Source: DUQW01 sp050953825
GTDB taxonomy: Bacteria > Bacillota_I > Bacilli_A > Acholeplasmatales > Acholeplasmataceae
Length of the DNA: 64,000 nt
Direction: 5' to 3'
NCBI GenBank assembly: GCA_050953825.1
Contig: JBMNNF010000009.1
Location: 62,001-126,000 of the forward strand
Under the pieces are notes generated by a model, which saw only the letters and a program-made list of their open reading frames with translations, made no database searches and was not told the origin of the DNA. The first letter of the stretch is position 1. Every line of letters starts with the position of its first letter. The position numbers were made by a program, and so were the translations under genes. Shown in pieces: positions 16,534 to 25,539 of the stretch.

Positions 16534-19500
16534 ATGTCATATGATGAGCAAAGGGAAAACAACCAAAAAAAATGGCGTGATCGGGAGTTTAAACGACTAT
16601 TTTTAGAGTTGTTCCCAAAACTCTTATTAGGTACCGTTGTTAGTGTTGCTGCAGTAACAGTGACAACATCTCAAGCTTTTAGAAAACCTGAGATTGACAT
16701 TAATTATTTATATATTGAAGAAGAAACTCTTCACTACGAATTATATATTGATGGTCTTGATTCAAATATCGATGTTGAATCTTTAATTATTAGACTAGAA
16801 TCAAATAGTGATGTACAAGAAGTTGAAGGTGTCCTTGGTATCCAAAGTGGCACCTTTTCTATTGTTCAAAATCGACAATATGAACTAACCATTTGTGGTG
16901 ATATTGGTTGGGGAGAACAAATATTTTTTGAAAAGAAAATTAAAGCGGAGGCACTACCATATATTAAAATGGATGACTTTATTCAAAATGGAGAAGAGTT
17001 GCTCGTTAATTTTGAATTGTTCAATTTAAGTCAGATCGAGGATCAAAAGATAACTGTTCAAATTTTAGATCGTCTCCAAACTATATATCTGGAAGAATTT
17101 GATGTTGTTAAAAATTATAATTTAATTATCCCAAATATTGAAATTAATAAAACTTATGATTTAAGAATTATGGTTAATACCCCTAAAAAAATGACAATTT
17201 ATGAGGGTCAAATTAAAACTAATAATCTTCCTTCAGTCCATTTATATTGTCATGCATCAGGTGGCGAGATTTTCTATGAATTATTGGTTGAAGATCATTT
17301 TGATATGGTGTGGAGTGACATAAAGGTAGAATTATTATCAAAATCTAAAGTCATTCAAACTAATACGCATACTCAAGATGAATCTGAATTTATGAGTGGT
17401 CATTTTATTTTTGAGGAAATAAGACAAGGTAATTATGAAGTAGTGGTCAAAGCGAAAGTTGGTCTTAAAGATTTCGTGCTTGCAAGACAAACCATCTTCG
17501 TCCCACCATCTTTAATTTTACATTACGTTGTAGGTGAAGAAGTAATAAGTGGGTCGATTGAGATGGATGAATATTTAAGCGATGTTTATAAATTGTATGT
17601 TATCCTTGACAACATCACTTATCATGAAACTAATAAAGAATTAATTGGTAAAGATTTACAATTTGAACTTTCATATGACAATACAGCTGATTATTATCTT
17701 TCATTAGTTTTAATTAAAAATAATAATAAAGAAGAAATATCAATTTACCCATCACAGTTTATTTCAAGTCAAACTCAGTTTATCGAACCATATGCGTCAC
17801 TTAACTATTCGCTTGGAGAATCAATTACCGGAACAATCGCGATTGATAATTATCAAATGAGCGAATATTTAATTTATGTTCGTCTCGATGATTTAACTGA
17901 TAATACGTACTCTCAATATTTGGTATCTAGTAATTTGAACTTCATTTTGTCATATGATAAAACTCATAATTATCATATTTATTTAATCTATACGAGAAAT
18001 GGCGAAGAATATCAACTAACTACTCCAGAGTATATAGAAGGAGAAATATCTCCAGTGACTGGTGAACTGATTATTAATAGTGCAAATATCAAATATAATC
18101 CTAACCGCTTTCAATATGAAGTACTATTAGATATGTCATCGACATTTGATAGTGATGACTTTGATACATATCGATTTGAAATTAGTGATGGTTCAACCAT
18201 ATTAAATACTTATAACTTTAATTATTCTGACAATCTTACATTAGATATTAACGAACCTAACGAAGAAGTGGTAATTACCGTTTATGGTGTAAAAGACCAA
18301 GTGTCAACGTTTTTATTTACCAAGATGGTTGATAATGAGGTGGTTTATGCCACCTTGGATGTCGTGCCAGGAACTTATTTAATTTATTGTGCTAATGTAG
18401 TAGGTATACCAATAAGTTTTGATGATTCAATTTATATTAAGGTGACCGATGCAAAAGGAGCGACAAATCTGATTGAGTCACCATTTGATTCGGTCTTAAA
18501 TGGTGAAATTGGAGCTGATAACTATGGTCGTGCGGTTGTGGAAGTTATTTATAACGATACGACCATAGCACAAGCGGAATCAATGATCTATCCGATAGCT
18601 GAAATCACTTATGAAGCCGTAGATTCAGCATTTATGGCGGATTGCTCATTTGGAAGTGTTGAGGTGATTGAATCAATTAGAATGGAAGTGTACTCTAACA
18701 ATCAATTAGTTAGTTACGCTATATCAAATCACGTTACAACGGACAATGCCTTGGACAATATGGTATATGAGATAAGGGTTATTTTAATTTCTGATGAGGA
18801 ATATTTAATTCATACAGAAGAATATACTTACATCAAACCAATCCCACCAGAAACAATTACCATAATTAATGGTGAGTATTTTAATCCAAGCGACGTTTCA
18901 CAAGATTATACATTAAAAATTAACTTTGAACATACTTTCCAAGACACTGATACCATTTTATTATTTAAAGTTGAATCAACAACTGGTGAAATTGGAATAT
19001 ATGAAGTTATCATTAATGACGAATATTTAATAATTGAAGTTTCTCAAATATATAACAATATTACCGTAACTATAAGTGATCTAAATAATAATTTCATATC
19101 GGTAAATGAAAATATTACATTGGTTGATCCACTACCTGAACTTAAGATTAAAAAAGCTAATATTTTATATAATGCTGATCATCAAATATATGAAATCATT
19201 TTAGAAATGAATTCAACTTATCCAACTGGTTATTTTAACGGTTATAGTTTTAAAATATTGGATCAAGAATCTCATATTTTAGATGAATTTGGCTATGAGT
19301 ATTCTGATACTATTTTCTTACCTTTAACTAGCCTTAATCCCAACCTTAAAGTGGCAGTTTATGGAACGACTGAACAAGAGTCAATATTATTAGCTGAAAG
19401 AGTTTTAGATAATGATTTATTATATGCTGAATTAACTTTGATTTCTGGAAGCAATAAGTTAAGTTATGAAGTTATACTTAATGGGTCCAATATTGATCAA

Positions 19501-20211
19501 ACGTTGCCACTAGAAATTAGAGTCGTTGATAATAAAAATGAAGTTGTTACAAAGTCCTTATCATATGATAAATTATTCGGTGATACATCATGGTTAAATT
19601 ATGGTGACGCTTATGTTGAACTACTTTATAATGAAGTTGCTATTGGTGGTGCTCAAGTTTATGTTTATCCATCAGTCATCTTTGAAGATTTGGCGGAAAA
19701 TTGGTCGTTTTCGTTATATCCATCATTTGCTTATGACGAAGTTAGTGAACCGGTAAAAGTTGAAGTCTATCTAAATAATCAATTAGTTACATCAACATAT
19801 GAGCCTTACCTCAAAGTATTAAACCCAGTAGATAATACCACATATCAAATCAAAGTAATTCTTGAGGGGATTATAGATTATTTAATATATGAGGAGAATT
19901 ATACTTATTTATATCCTAATATTCAAGATGCTATCAATATTACTAATGGTGAATATATTGAACTTGGTACTGGTAGCGTCGAGTATATGTTAAAGATTAA
20001 TTATGTTAACACGTTTACCGACCCATCAGCAACTTTAATGTTTGAAGTTACTTCAGAATTAGAGATAATTGGCAACTATGAAGTGCCAGTTACAGAAGGA
20101 TATTTAGAAATTGAAGTACCTGCATTATATTCAAATATTACCGTAACAGTTAAAGATTCTAGCAACAATACAATTTGTATAAGTGAAAATATTCCACTTA
20201 TAATGCCATAA
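16534..20211 (+). CDS. Large membrane-anchored extracellular repeat protein, function unknown
   Basis: A 1225-residue protein with a charged N-terminus (residues 1-28), one hydrophobic segment (about 29-45, 'KLLLGTVVSVAAVTVTT') and then an almost entirely beta-predicted region. There is no signal peptidase site or C-terminal anchor, so the topology is probably N-in with a long outer part. Internal repeats are visible: a pair of about 92-residue units near residues 328 and 421 ('LHYVVGEEVISGSIEMDEY' and 'LNYSLGESITGTIAIDNY'), and a tandem duplication of a module of about 357 residues starting at 511 and 869 (both begin ANI.YN and contain 'TVYG', 'YEVIL', 'INGEY'-like strands). These resemble immunoglobulin-like stalks, but no named domain is recognised. 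It follows the SPT/SDR genes and precedes mscS. Confidence 0.7.
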   Translation: MSYDEQRENNQKKWRDREFKRLFLELFPKLLLGTVVSVAAVTVTTSQAFRKPEIDINYLYIEEETLHYELYIDGLDSNIDVESLIIRLESNSDVQEVEGVLGIQSGTFSIVQNRQYELTICGDIGWGEQIFFEKKIKAEALPYIKMDDFIQNGEELLVNFELFNLSQIEDQKITVQILDRLQTIYLEEFDVVKNYNLIIPNIEINKTYDLRIMVNTPKKMTIYEGQIKTNNLPSVHLYCHASGGEIFYELLVEDHFDMVWSDIKVELLSKSKVIQTNTHTQDESEFMSGHFIFEEIRQGNYEVVVKAKVGLKDFVLARQTIFVPPSLILHYVVGEEVISGSIEMDEYLSDVYKLYVILDNITYHETNKELIGKDLQFELSYDNTADYYLSLVLIKNNNKEEISIYPSQFISSQTQFIEPYASLNYSLGESITGTIAIDNYQMSEYLIYVRLDDLTDNTYSQYLVSSNLNFILSYDKTHNYHIYLIYTRNGEEYQLTTPEYIEGEISPVTGELIINSANIKYNPNRFQYEVLLDMSSTFDSDDFDTYRFEISDGSTILNTYNFNYSDNLTLDINEPNEEVVITVYGVKDQVSTFLFTKMVDNEVVYATLDVVPGTYLIYCANVVGIPISFDDSIYIKVTDAKGATNLIESPFDSVLNGEIGADNYGRAVVEVIYNDTTIAQAESMIYPIAEITYEAVDSAFMADCSFGSVEVIESIRMEVYSNNQLVSYAISNHVTTDNALDNMVYEIRVILISDEEYLIHTEEYTYIKPIPPETITIINGEYFNPSDVSQDYTLKINFEHTFQDTDTILLFKVESTTGEIGIYEVIINDEYLIIEVSQIYNNITVTISDLNNNFISVNENITLVDPLPELKIKKANILYNADHQIYEIILEMNSTYPTGYFNGYSFKILDQESHILDEFGYEYSDTIFLPLTSLNPNLKVAVYGTTEQESILLAERVLDNDLLYAELTLISGSNKLSYEVILNGSNIDQTLPLEIRVVDNKNEVVTKSLSYDKLFGDTSWLNYGDAYVELLYNEVAIGGAQVYVYPSVIFEDLAENWSFSLYPSFAYDEVSEPVKVEVYLNNQLVTSTYEPYLKVLNPVDNTTYQIKVILEGIIDYLIYEENYTYLYPNIQDAINITNGEYIELGTGSVEYMLKINYVNTFTDPSATLMFEVTSELEIIGNYEVPVTEGYLEIEVPALYSNITVTVKDSSNNTICISENIPLIMP

Positions 20212-20240
20212 CCATAACTTTTCAAAGGAGGAAAATATAT

Positions 20241-21293
20241 ATGGAACATGAAAAAGATATGTATGATTTAGAAGATGAAAATAAAGAAGAACATGTTAAA
20301 GAAGAAATGACCCCAACAAAATCAAAAAACTGGTGGCAAAGAAAGGCATTACCAGATAAAATTTGGTTTACTATTTTAACGGGAACAGCAATTATCTTTT
20401 TATTCTTTGGATTTTTAGGACAATTTATTTTTAAAGAGGGAACCGTTTTTTACGAACTTTCCGTTAATACAATTGGTAAGTTTTTTAACGTTATCGCCTT
20501 CATTGGTAAAAGTTATGTTCATATTTTAGAAACAGTAGTCATTATTGTCTTTATTTGGGCGATTAATAAGATTATTTATGTTTTAATGAAAGTGATTACT
20601 ATTGAAGGATCAAAAGCTCAAACTATGGGACGATTGATTACTAGTATCTTAAAATATACTTTAATGATTGTTGGTATCTTTTTAATCTTATCAGCTTGGG
20701 GCGTCCAAACGACGGCTTTACTTGCCAGTGCTGGAATCTTAGGTTTAGCCCTATCTTTTGGGGCACAAAGTTTGATTCAAGATGTATTAGCCGGATTATT
20801 TATTATCTTTGAAGAACAATTCCAAGTTGGAGATGTTGTCGAAGTCAACGGGTTTAGAGGAAAAGTGATTGATATTGGAATTCGTACTACTAAAATTGAA
20901 TCGCTTTTAGGAGATGTCAAAATTATTAGTAACTCCGATATTAGAAACACCATTAACGCTTCTAATAATGCCATTATTACCATCATTGAAATCCCGATTC
21001 CATACCGTGAAGATTTAGAACGTGTTGAAAAGATTTTAGAGGCTAACTTTGAAGGTATGGCGAAACGAAATCCGAAAATTATGGAAGGGCCATATTACAC
21101 AGGAGTTAACGGTTTTGATGAACGTGGCGTCATTATCAGAGTTAACATTAAGACATTAGAGTTAGATAAGTTTGAAGCTAGACGAGCCATTAACCGTGAG
21201 TTGAAATTACTATTTGACAAAGAAGGAATTCATATTCCACACAAACAAATTACGGTTGTTAGTGAAAATTTAGATAAAGGCGACAAACAATAA
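20241..21293 (+). CDS. MscS-family small-conductance mechanosensitive channel
   Basis: A 350-residue MscS-type channel that releases solutes during osmotic downshock. A charged N-terminal cytoplasmic region of about 35 residues is followed by membrane segments near residues 37-63, 82-105 and 125-150. The pore-lining TM3 and beta domain are canonical: 'ALSFGAQSLIQDVLAGLFI' and 'EEQFQVGDVVEVNGFRGKV', then 'IRTTKIE'. The C-terminal cytoplasmic cage domain is complete. The ATG follows AAAGGAGG at good spacing, 29 bases after the preceding large protein. In a wall-less cell such a channel would be especially important, but that is inference. Confidence 0.93.
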   Translation: MEHEKDMYDLEDENKEEHVKEEMTPTKSKNWWQRKALPDKIWFTILTGTAIIFLFFGFLGQFIFKEGTVFYELSVNTIGKFFNVIAFIGKSYVHILETVVIIVFIWAINKIIYVLMKVITIEGSKAQTMGRLITSILKYTLMIVGIFLILSAWGVQTTALLASAGILGLALSFGAQSLIQDVLAGLFIIFEEQFQVGDVVEVNGFRGKVIDIGIRTTKIESLLGDVKIISNSDIRNTINASNNAIITIIEIPIPYREDLERVEKILEANFEGMAKRNPKIMEGPYYTGVNGFDERGVIIRVNIKTLELDKFEARRAINRELKLLFDKEGIHIPHKQITVVSENLDKGDKQ

Positions 21294-21562
21294 AATTAAT
21301 GATTTTAAGACAATCATAAAAAAGTAACAATATTATCTTGATAAGAATATGAAGCAATGATAATCACAAATTTTACTTATGGTTTCTTTTCTTATGATTA
21401 ATTTTACCAATCAATTTAATAATCGAGTAGATATTTCCAAAATAAAAATATATAGGGTCAAAGATTCAATTTTAAATTTTAATAGAAAAAGAGATGAATG
21501 ATTGAAAATATGAAGAATATCTCAATGTTCATATCATAATCGTCATATTTTTATATTTTATA
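21294..21562. other. Gene-free intergenic stretch between mscS and the alaS promoter
   Basis: About 270 bases of very AT-rich sequence without a credible reading frame on either strand. A weak hairpin (ATGATT 21299-21304 with AATCAT 21312-21317, followed by an A-run) lies just after mscS but lacks a T-tract on the plus strand. Nothing else is recognised. Confidence 0.6.
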
Positions 21563-21650
21563 TGATAAAATATTACAGGTGACTAAATTACTAGTTAAAT
21601 CTTAATATTACAATTTAGTCGTCCTTTGAAATTTAAAGGATGATTTTATA
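21563..21650 (+). promoter_or_regulatory. alaS promoter and structured leader (two hairpins, not a T-box)
   Basis: An extended -10 (TGATAAAAT, 21563-21571) predicts a start near 21578. The leader can form GACTAAATT (21581-21589) with AATTTAGTC (21612-21620), and directly after it TCCTTT (21622-21627) with AAAGGA (21635-21640) followed by a T-rich stretch. The second hairpin looks like a weak terminator, so attenuation is possible. The T-box sequence expected before many aminoacyl-tRNA synthetase genes is absent. Confidence 0.5.
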
Positions 21651-21673
21651 TTTAAAATGAAGGTGTATAACAA

Positions 21674-24265
21674 ATGAAAAAATTAACTGCACAACAAGTT
21701 AGAGAAATTTGGCTTAACTTTTTTGAAAGTAAAAAGCATTTAATCATTGAATCAAGTCCGCTTATCCCCGTCAACGATCCAACTTTATTATGGATTAATG
21801 CTGGTGTGGCTCCACTTAAAAAATATTTTGATGGTTCACAAATGCCACCAAATAAAAGAATGGCCAACATTCAAAAATGTATTAGAACGAATGATATCGA
21901 AAATGTCGGACTGACTTCTAGACATCATACTTTTTTTGAAATGCTTGGAAATTTTTCGATTGGTGATTATTTTAAAAAAGAAGCGATCAATTGGGGATAT
22001 GAAATTTTAACTGATCCTAAATATTTTGGATTTGATTTAAATAATTTATATTTTACCTATTACCCAACTGACTTAGAAGCTAAAAAACATTGGTTATCTT
22101 TAGGAATTCCAGAAAAACGAATTATTGCCTCATATGAAAATTATTGGGAAATTGGTGAAGGTCCATGTGGTCCTTGTACTGAAGTCTTTTTCGATCGTGG
22201 CGAATCGTATGATAAAAGAGGGGTTGAATTAATCCGTGACGATATCGATAATGATCGATATGTTGAAATTTGGAACATTGTTTTTTCACAATATAATTCA
22301 AAACCAGGATTAAAACGTGAAGAATATCCAGAATTACCAAATAAAAATATTGATACTGGTGCCGGTCTTGAAAGGATTGTTAGTATTGTTCAAGATACGA
22401 AAACCAACTTTGAAACCGATTTATTTTTACCAATAATTAATCATATTGAATCACTTTCAAAAGTTAAATATGAAGGACAGAAAGAATTTAAAATTATTGC
22501 CGATCATATTAAAACCATTACGATGGCGTTAACTGATGGTGCAGTATTTTCTAATGAAGGTCGAGGCTATGTTTTAAGACGACTTTTAAGACGAGCGTTA
22601 AAACACGGTCGAACTTTAAATTTAAATGAGCCGTTTATGCATTTATTAGTTGATGATGTTGTAAAGATAATGGAAATCCAATATCCGACAGTGAAAGATA
22701 ACTTATCAATTATTAAAAAAATTATCTTAATTGAAGAAGAAAAATTTTTACAAACTTTAGCTGAAGGAGAACGACAATTTAATTTATTATTAGCAAAAAC
22801 TGATAAAGTAATTTCAGGAAAAGAGGCTTTTAAATTATTTGATACATATGGATTTCCTATTGAATTAACTGAAGAATATGCTAAAGAACACAATTTATCA
22901 GTTGATTTAATTGGATTTAATCACGAATTAGAACTTCAAAAAGAACGATCTAGAAGTAGTCGTAGTGTCGAAGGTTCGATGCATGCTCAAGATGAAAGAT
23001 TTTTAAATTTTAATTTAGAATCTCAATTTGTTGGTTATGATAAATTAAAAACTAACAGTCAAGTTATTGGCATCTTTGATCAAGGAATTGTTCTGGATAA
23101 AACACCATTTTATGCTGAAAGTGGGGGTCAAGTTGCTGATCAAGGTTCAATTAATGGCTTGGAAGTTTTAGATGTCATTAAATTACCTAATGGCCAACAT
23201 TTACATATTATTGATCCCGTATTTGAAGTTGGTGAAAGCGTCGTTGCCATAGTTGATAGTGATATCCGGAGTGATCTTATTAAAAATCACTCCGCAACTC
23301 ACTTACTCCATAAAGCATTGAAAGATACACTAGGTTCACACGTTAATCAACACGGAAGTAGAGTTAGTAGTGAGTCATTAAGATTTGATTTTAATAATTT
23401 TACATTTCCAACTGTTGAAGAACTTTTGAAAATTGAGAATTTAGTTAATAATGAAATTAATAAAGGGCACGTCGTTAACGTTAATCATATGGAATTAGAA
23501 GTTGCTAAAGCTAAAGGAGCACAAGCGCTATTTACTGAAAAATATGATGATATTGTTAGAGTGGTTGATATGGGCGATTCAATTGAATTATGTGGCGGTA
23601 CCCATGTTTCAAACACAAAAGACATTCAAGGATTTGCCATTGTTTCAATTGAATCAATTGGTTCAGGTATTTACCGAATTGAAGCGGTGACTGGTGATAA
23701 TTTAGATAATAAAGTTATGGGGTATTTAAAAACTTTATCAAACGAAATATCTAATCTAGATGATAAACTATCTAAACTTCAAATTTCTGAAGTGCCAGCG
23801 CCAAAATTACCAACTCCTGTTATTGTTGGAAGTTATCAAGATATTTTAAATTACCGAGAATATTTAGAAAAGTATAAATTAGTCATTCGCGATTATGAAA
23901 GAGAAGTTACTCAATATCATGAACAACAAGCATTGGCTAATTTGTCAAATCTTACTCAAAGAATTAATTCTAAACGTGAGGTTTTATTAATTAATGATTA
24001 TAATGAAGATTTACTGAAAAATATTGTCGATCAAATTTTTGATGCATATAAATTAGAAGTTCTATTTTTAACAAATGTTAAAGAGGGAAAAATTACTTTT
24101 ATCGCTAAATCAAATTTAAAAAATGCTAATAGTTTAATTAGGTTGGCTGCTGAAATGACCGATGGTCGTGGTGGCGGTAGACCAGATTTTGCTAGAGGAG
24201 GCGGTACTAATTTAGCTAAATTAGATGAAACTCTAGCCAAAATTAAGGAGATTATTAATGAATAA
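21674..24265 (+). CDS. alaS: Alanyl-tRNA synthetase
   Basis: A full-length, 863-residue class II synthetase that charges tRNA-Ala. The N-terminal catalytic domain starts 'LTAQQVREIWLNFFESKKH' and contains 'RHHTFFEMLGNFSIGDYF' (motif 2 region). The editing domain carries zinc-ligand motifs 'HSATHLLHKAL' and 'ELCGGTHVSNT'. The C-terminal part ends 'RGGGRPDFARGGG', the usual DHHA1-type glycine-rich motif. The start ATG at 21674 is preceded by GAAGGTG. The 3' end overlaps ruvX by 8 bases. The order alaS-ruvX-yrzB is the Bacillus one. Confidence 0.97.
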   Translation: MKKLTAQQVREIWLNFFESKKHLIIESSPLIPVNDPTLLWINAGVAPLKKYFDGSQMPPNKRMANIQKCIRTNDIENVGLTSRHHTFFEMLGNFSIGDYFKKEAINWGYEILTDPKYFGFDLNNLYFTYYPTDLEAKKHWLSLGIPEKRIIASYENYWEIGEGPCGPCTEVFFDRGESYDKRGVELIRDDIDNDRYVEIWNIVFSQYNSKPGLKREEYPELPNKNIDTGAGLERIVSIVQDTKTNFETDLFLPIINHIESLSKVKYEGQKEFKIIADHIKTITMALTDGAVFSNEGRGYVLRRLLRRALKHGRTLNLNEPFMHLLVDDVVKIMEIQYPTVKDNLSIIKKIILIEEEKFLQTLAEGERQFNLLLAKTDKVISGKEAFKLFDTYGFPIELTEEYAKEHNLSVDLIGFNHELELQKERSRSSRSVEGSMHAQDERFLNFNLESQFVGYDKLKTNSQVIGIFDQGIVLDKTPFYAESGGQVADQGSINGLEVLDVIKLPNGQHLHIIDPVFEVGESVVAIVDSDIRSDLIKNHSATHLLHKALKDTLGSHVNQHGSRVSSESLRFDFNNFTFPTVEELLKIENLVNNEINKGHVVNVNHMELEVAKAKGAQALFTEKYDDIVRVVDMGDSIELCGGTHVSNTKDIQGFAIVSIESIGSGIYRIEAVTGDNLDNKVMGYLKTLSNEISNLDDKLSKLQISEVPAPKLPTPVIVGSYQDILNYREYLEKYKLVIRDYEREVTQYHEQQALANLSNLTQRINSKREVLLINDYNEDLLKNIVDQIFDAYKLEVLFLTNVKEGKITFIAKSNLKNANSLIRLAAEMTDGRGGGRPDFARGGGTNLAKLDETLAKIKEIINE

Positions 24266-24677
24266 GTATCTTGGACTTGATCTAGGTAGTAAAACTTTAG
24301 GAATATCGATATCAACATCAGGGATTATTGCATCTAACTTAGAAACTTTTAGATTTACTGAAGACAATTATGATGAACCATTACTTTATTTAAAAGATTT
24401 AATTCACGAGAATGGGATTACTCATGTTGTCTTAGGACTACCAAGACATATGAATAATGATTTAGGAATTAGAGGCGAGATTAGCCTTAATTTTAAAGAG
24501 AAACTGGAAACCATAACTAATGTTGAAGTGATTTTATGGGATGAGCGATTATCAACAAAACAAGCGATAGATACCCTAATTCAAGGATCTGTTAGCAGAG
24601 AAAAACAAAAAAAATTAAAAGATGAACTGGCCGCCACCATTATTTTGCAAAATTATTTAAATTCTATTAACCAATAA
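24258..24677 (+). CDS. ruvX: Putative pre-16S rRNA nuclease / Holliday junction resolvase-like YqgF (RuvX)
   Basis: A 139-residue RNase H-fold protein of the YqgF family, implicated in 16S rRNA 5' maturation and formerly in junction resolution. The first acidic residue is in 'GLDLGSKTLGIS', the second region is 'VVLGLPRHMNNDLG', and the third is 'LWDERLSTKQA'. The start overlaps the end of alaS by 8 bases, with GGAG upstream in alaS, so expression is coupled. The length is normal. Confidence 0.93.
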   Translation: MNKYLGLDLGSKTLGISISTSGIIASNLETFRFTEDNYDEPLLYLKDLIHENGITHVVLGLPRHMNNDLGIRGEISLNFKEKLETITNVEVILWDERLSTKQAIDTLIQGSVSREKQKKLKDELAATIILQNYLNSINQ

Positions 24678-24682
24678 AATTA

Positions 24683-24691
24683 TGATATAAT
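24683..24691 (+). promoter_or_regulatory. Extended -10 promoter before yrzB
   Basis: TGATATAAT (TG 24683-24684, TATAAT 24686-24691) just after ruvX; predicted start near 24698, leaving a leader of about 22 bases with a GTGAGG ribosome site. It would drive the yrzB-trmR-trhP1-trhP2 group. Confidence 0.6.
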
Positions 24692-24719
24692 TTTTTAAAG
24701 AAGTAAGTGAGGAATTAAA

Positions 24720-24986
24720 ATGAAAGAAGATCAATTTGTAGTAGTCAATGATTTAGGTGAAGAAATAGTATGTAATATTTTATTTACCCATGAATCAGAA
24801 GATGGCAGAAACTTTGTTGTTTTTGAGTTTACTGACACCAATGAATTAAGTGCTGCAATATATGTTGAAGACCCAAATAATCCAGGTGAGGGAACACTTG
24901 AAGATATAACTGATGATGAAGACTGGGAAATGCTAGATGAGTTAATGGCTCATTATTATGAAGATGAAGAGACACTTCATCTATAA
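24720..24986 (+). CDS. yrzB: DUF1292 family protein (YrzB)
   Basis: An 88-residue, strongly acidic protein of the DUF1292 family: 'FVVVNDLGEEIVCNILFTHESE' then 'FEFTD' and the acidic C-terminus 'DEDWEMLDELMAHYYEDEE'. The biochemical role is not known. It is recognised by sequence pattern and by its place between ruvX and trmR, as in Bacillus. In Bacillus a mltG-like gene (yrrL) normally follows; here it is missing, and the trmR start overlaps the end of this gene by 29 bases. Confidence 0.88.
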   Translation: MKEDQFVVVNDLGEEIVCNILFTHESEDGRNFVVFEFTDTNELSAAIYVEDPNNPGEGTLEDITDDEDWEMLDELMAHYYEDEETLHL

Positions 24987-25539
24987 TTTAAAGGAATACG
25001 CTATCCAAAATAATGTTCCAGTCATTAATGACGATGGACTAAATTTTTTGTTGGATTTAATTAAAACACATAACATAAAAACAGTTTTGGAGATTGGGAC
25101 TGCGATTGGTTATAGCGCAATAAACATGGCTAATTTAGGATGTAAAATAATCACGGTAGAACGTGATTATTTTATGTATGAACAAGCTATAAAAAACATT
25201 AAGGAAGCAAATTTATTGAATAACATTCAAGTGATACACGGTGATGCACTAACAATTGATGTTGCAGAAAAAGTCGATATGATCTTTATTGATGCGGCTA
25301 AAGCTCAATATCAAAAGTTTTTTGAGAAGTTTGAGGGTAATTTAAATCAAGGTGGAATCATTGTTTGTGATAATTTAAACTTTCATAATTTAGATCCAAA
25401 TAAAGTATCAAGAGGAACAAGACAATTATTAAAGAAAATTAACCAGTTTAAATTATTTTTGGAAAGTAACACAGATTATGAAACTTCAATTTATACTGTC
25501 GGTGATGGCATTAGCGTATCTAAAAGGAGAAGTAAGTGA
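24958..25539 (+). CDS. trmR: tRNA 5-hydroxyuridine methyltransferase (TrmR/YrrM)
   Basis: A 193-residue class I SAM-dependent O-methyltransferase. Motif I is 'VLEIGTAIGYSAINMA', the acidic ribose ligand is in 'IITVERD', and the metal/catalytic region is 'DMIFIDAAKAQYQKFFE' with 'GGIIVCDNL'. In Bacillus the orthologue methylates ho5U34 of tRNAs to mo5U34. The next two genes are the hydroxylation enzymes, which makes the tRNA assignment strong. Two in-frame ATGs (24958 and 24964) inside the 3' end of yrzB are possible starts; neither has a strong ribosome site, so translation probably depends on coupling. The stop overlaps the trhP1 GTG by 4 bases. Confidence 0.88.
   Translation: MKMKRHFIYNLKEYAIQNNVPVINDDGLNFLLDLIKTHNIKTVLEIGTAIGYSAINMANLGCKIITVERDYFMYEQAIKNIKEANLLNNIQVIHGDALTIDVAEKVDMIFIDAAKAQYQKFFEKFEGNLNQGGIIVCDNLNFHNLDPNKVSRGTRQLLKKINQFKLFLESNTDYETSIYTVGDGISVSKRRSK

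Noticed and set aside
21563..21673. T-box riboswitch before alaS
   Set aside because: The conserved T-box core (AGGGTGGNACCGCG) and specifier loop are not present; only two simple hairpins are seen.
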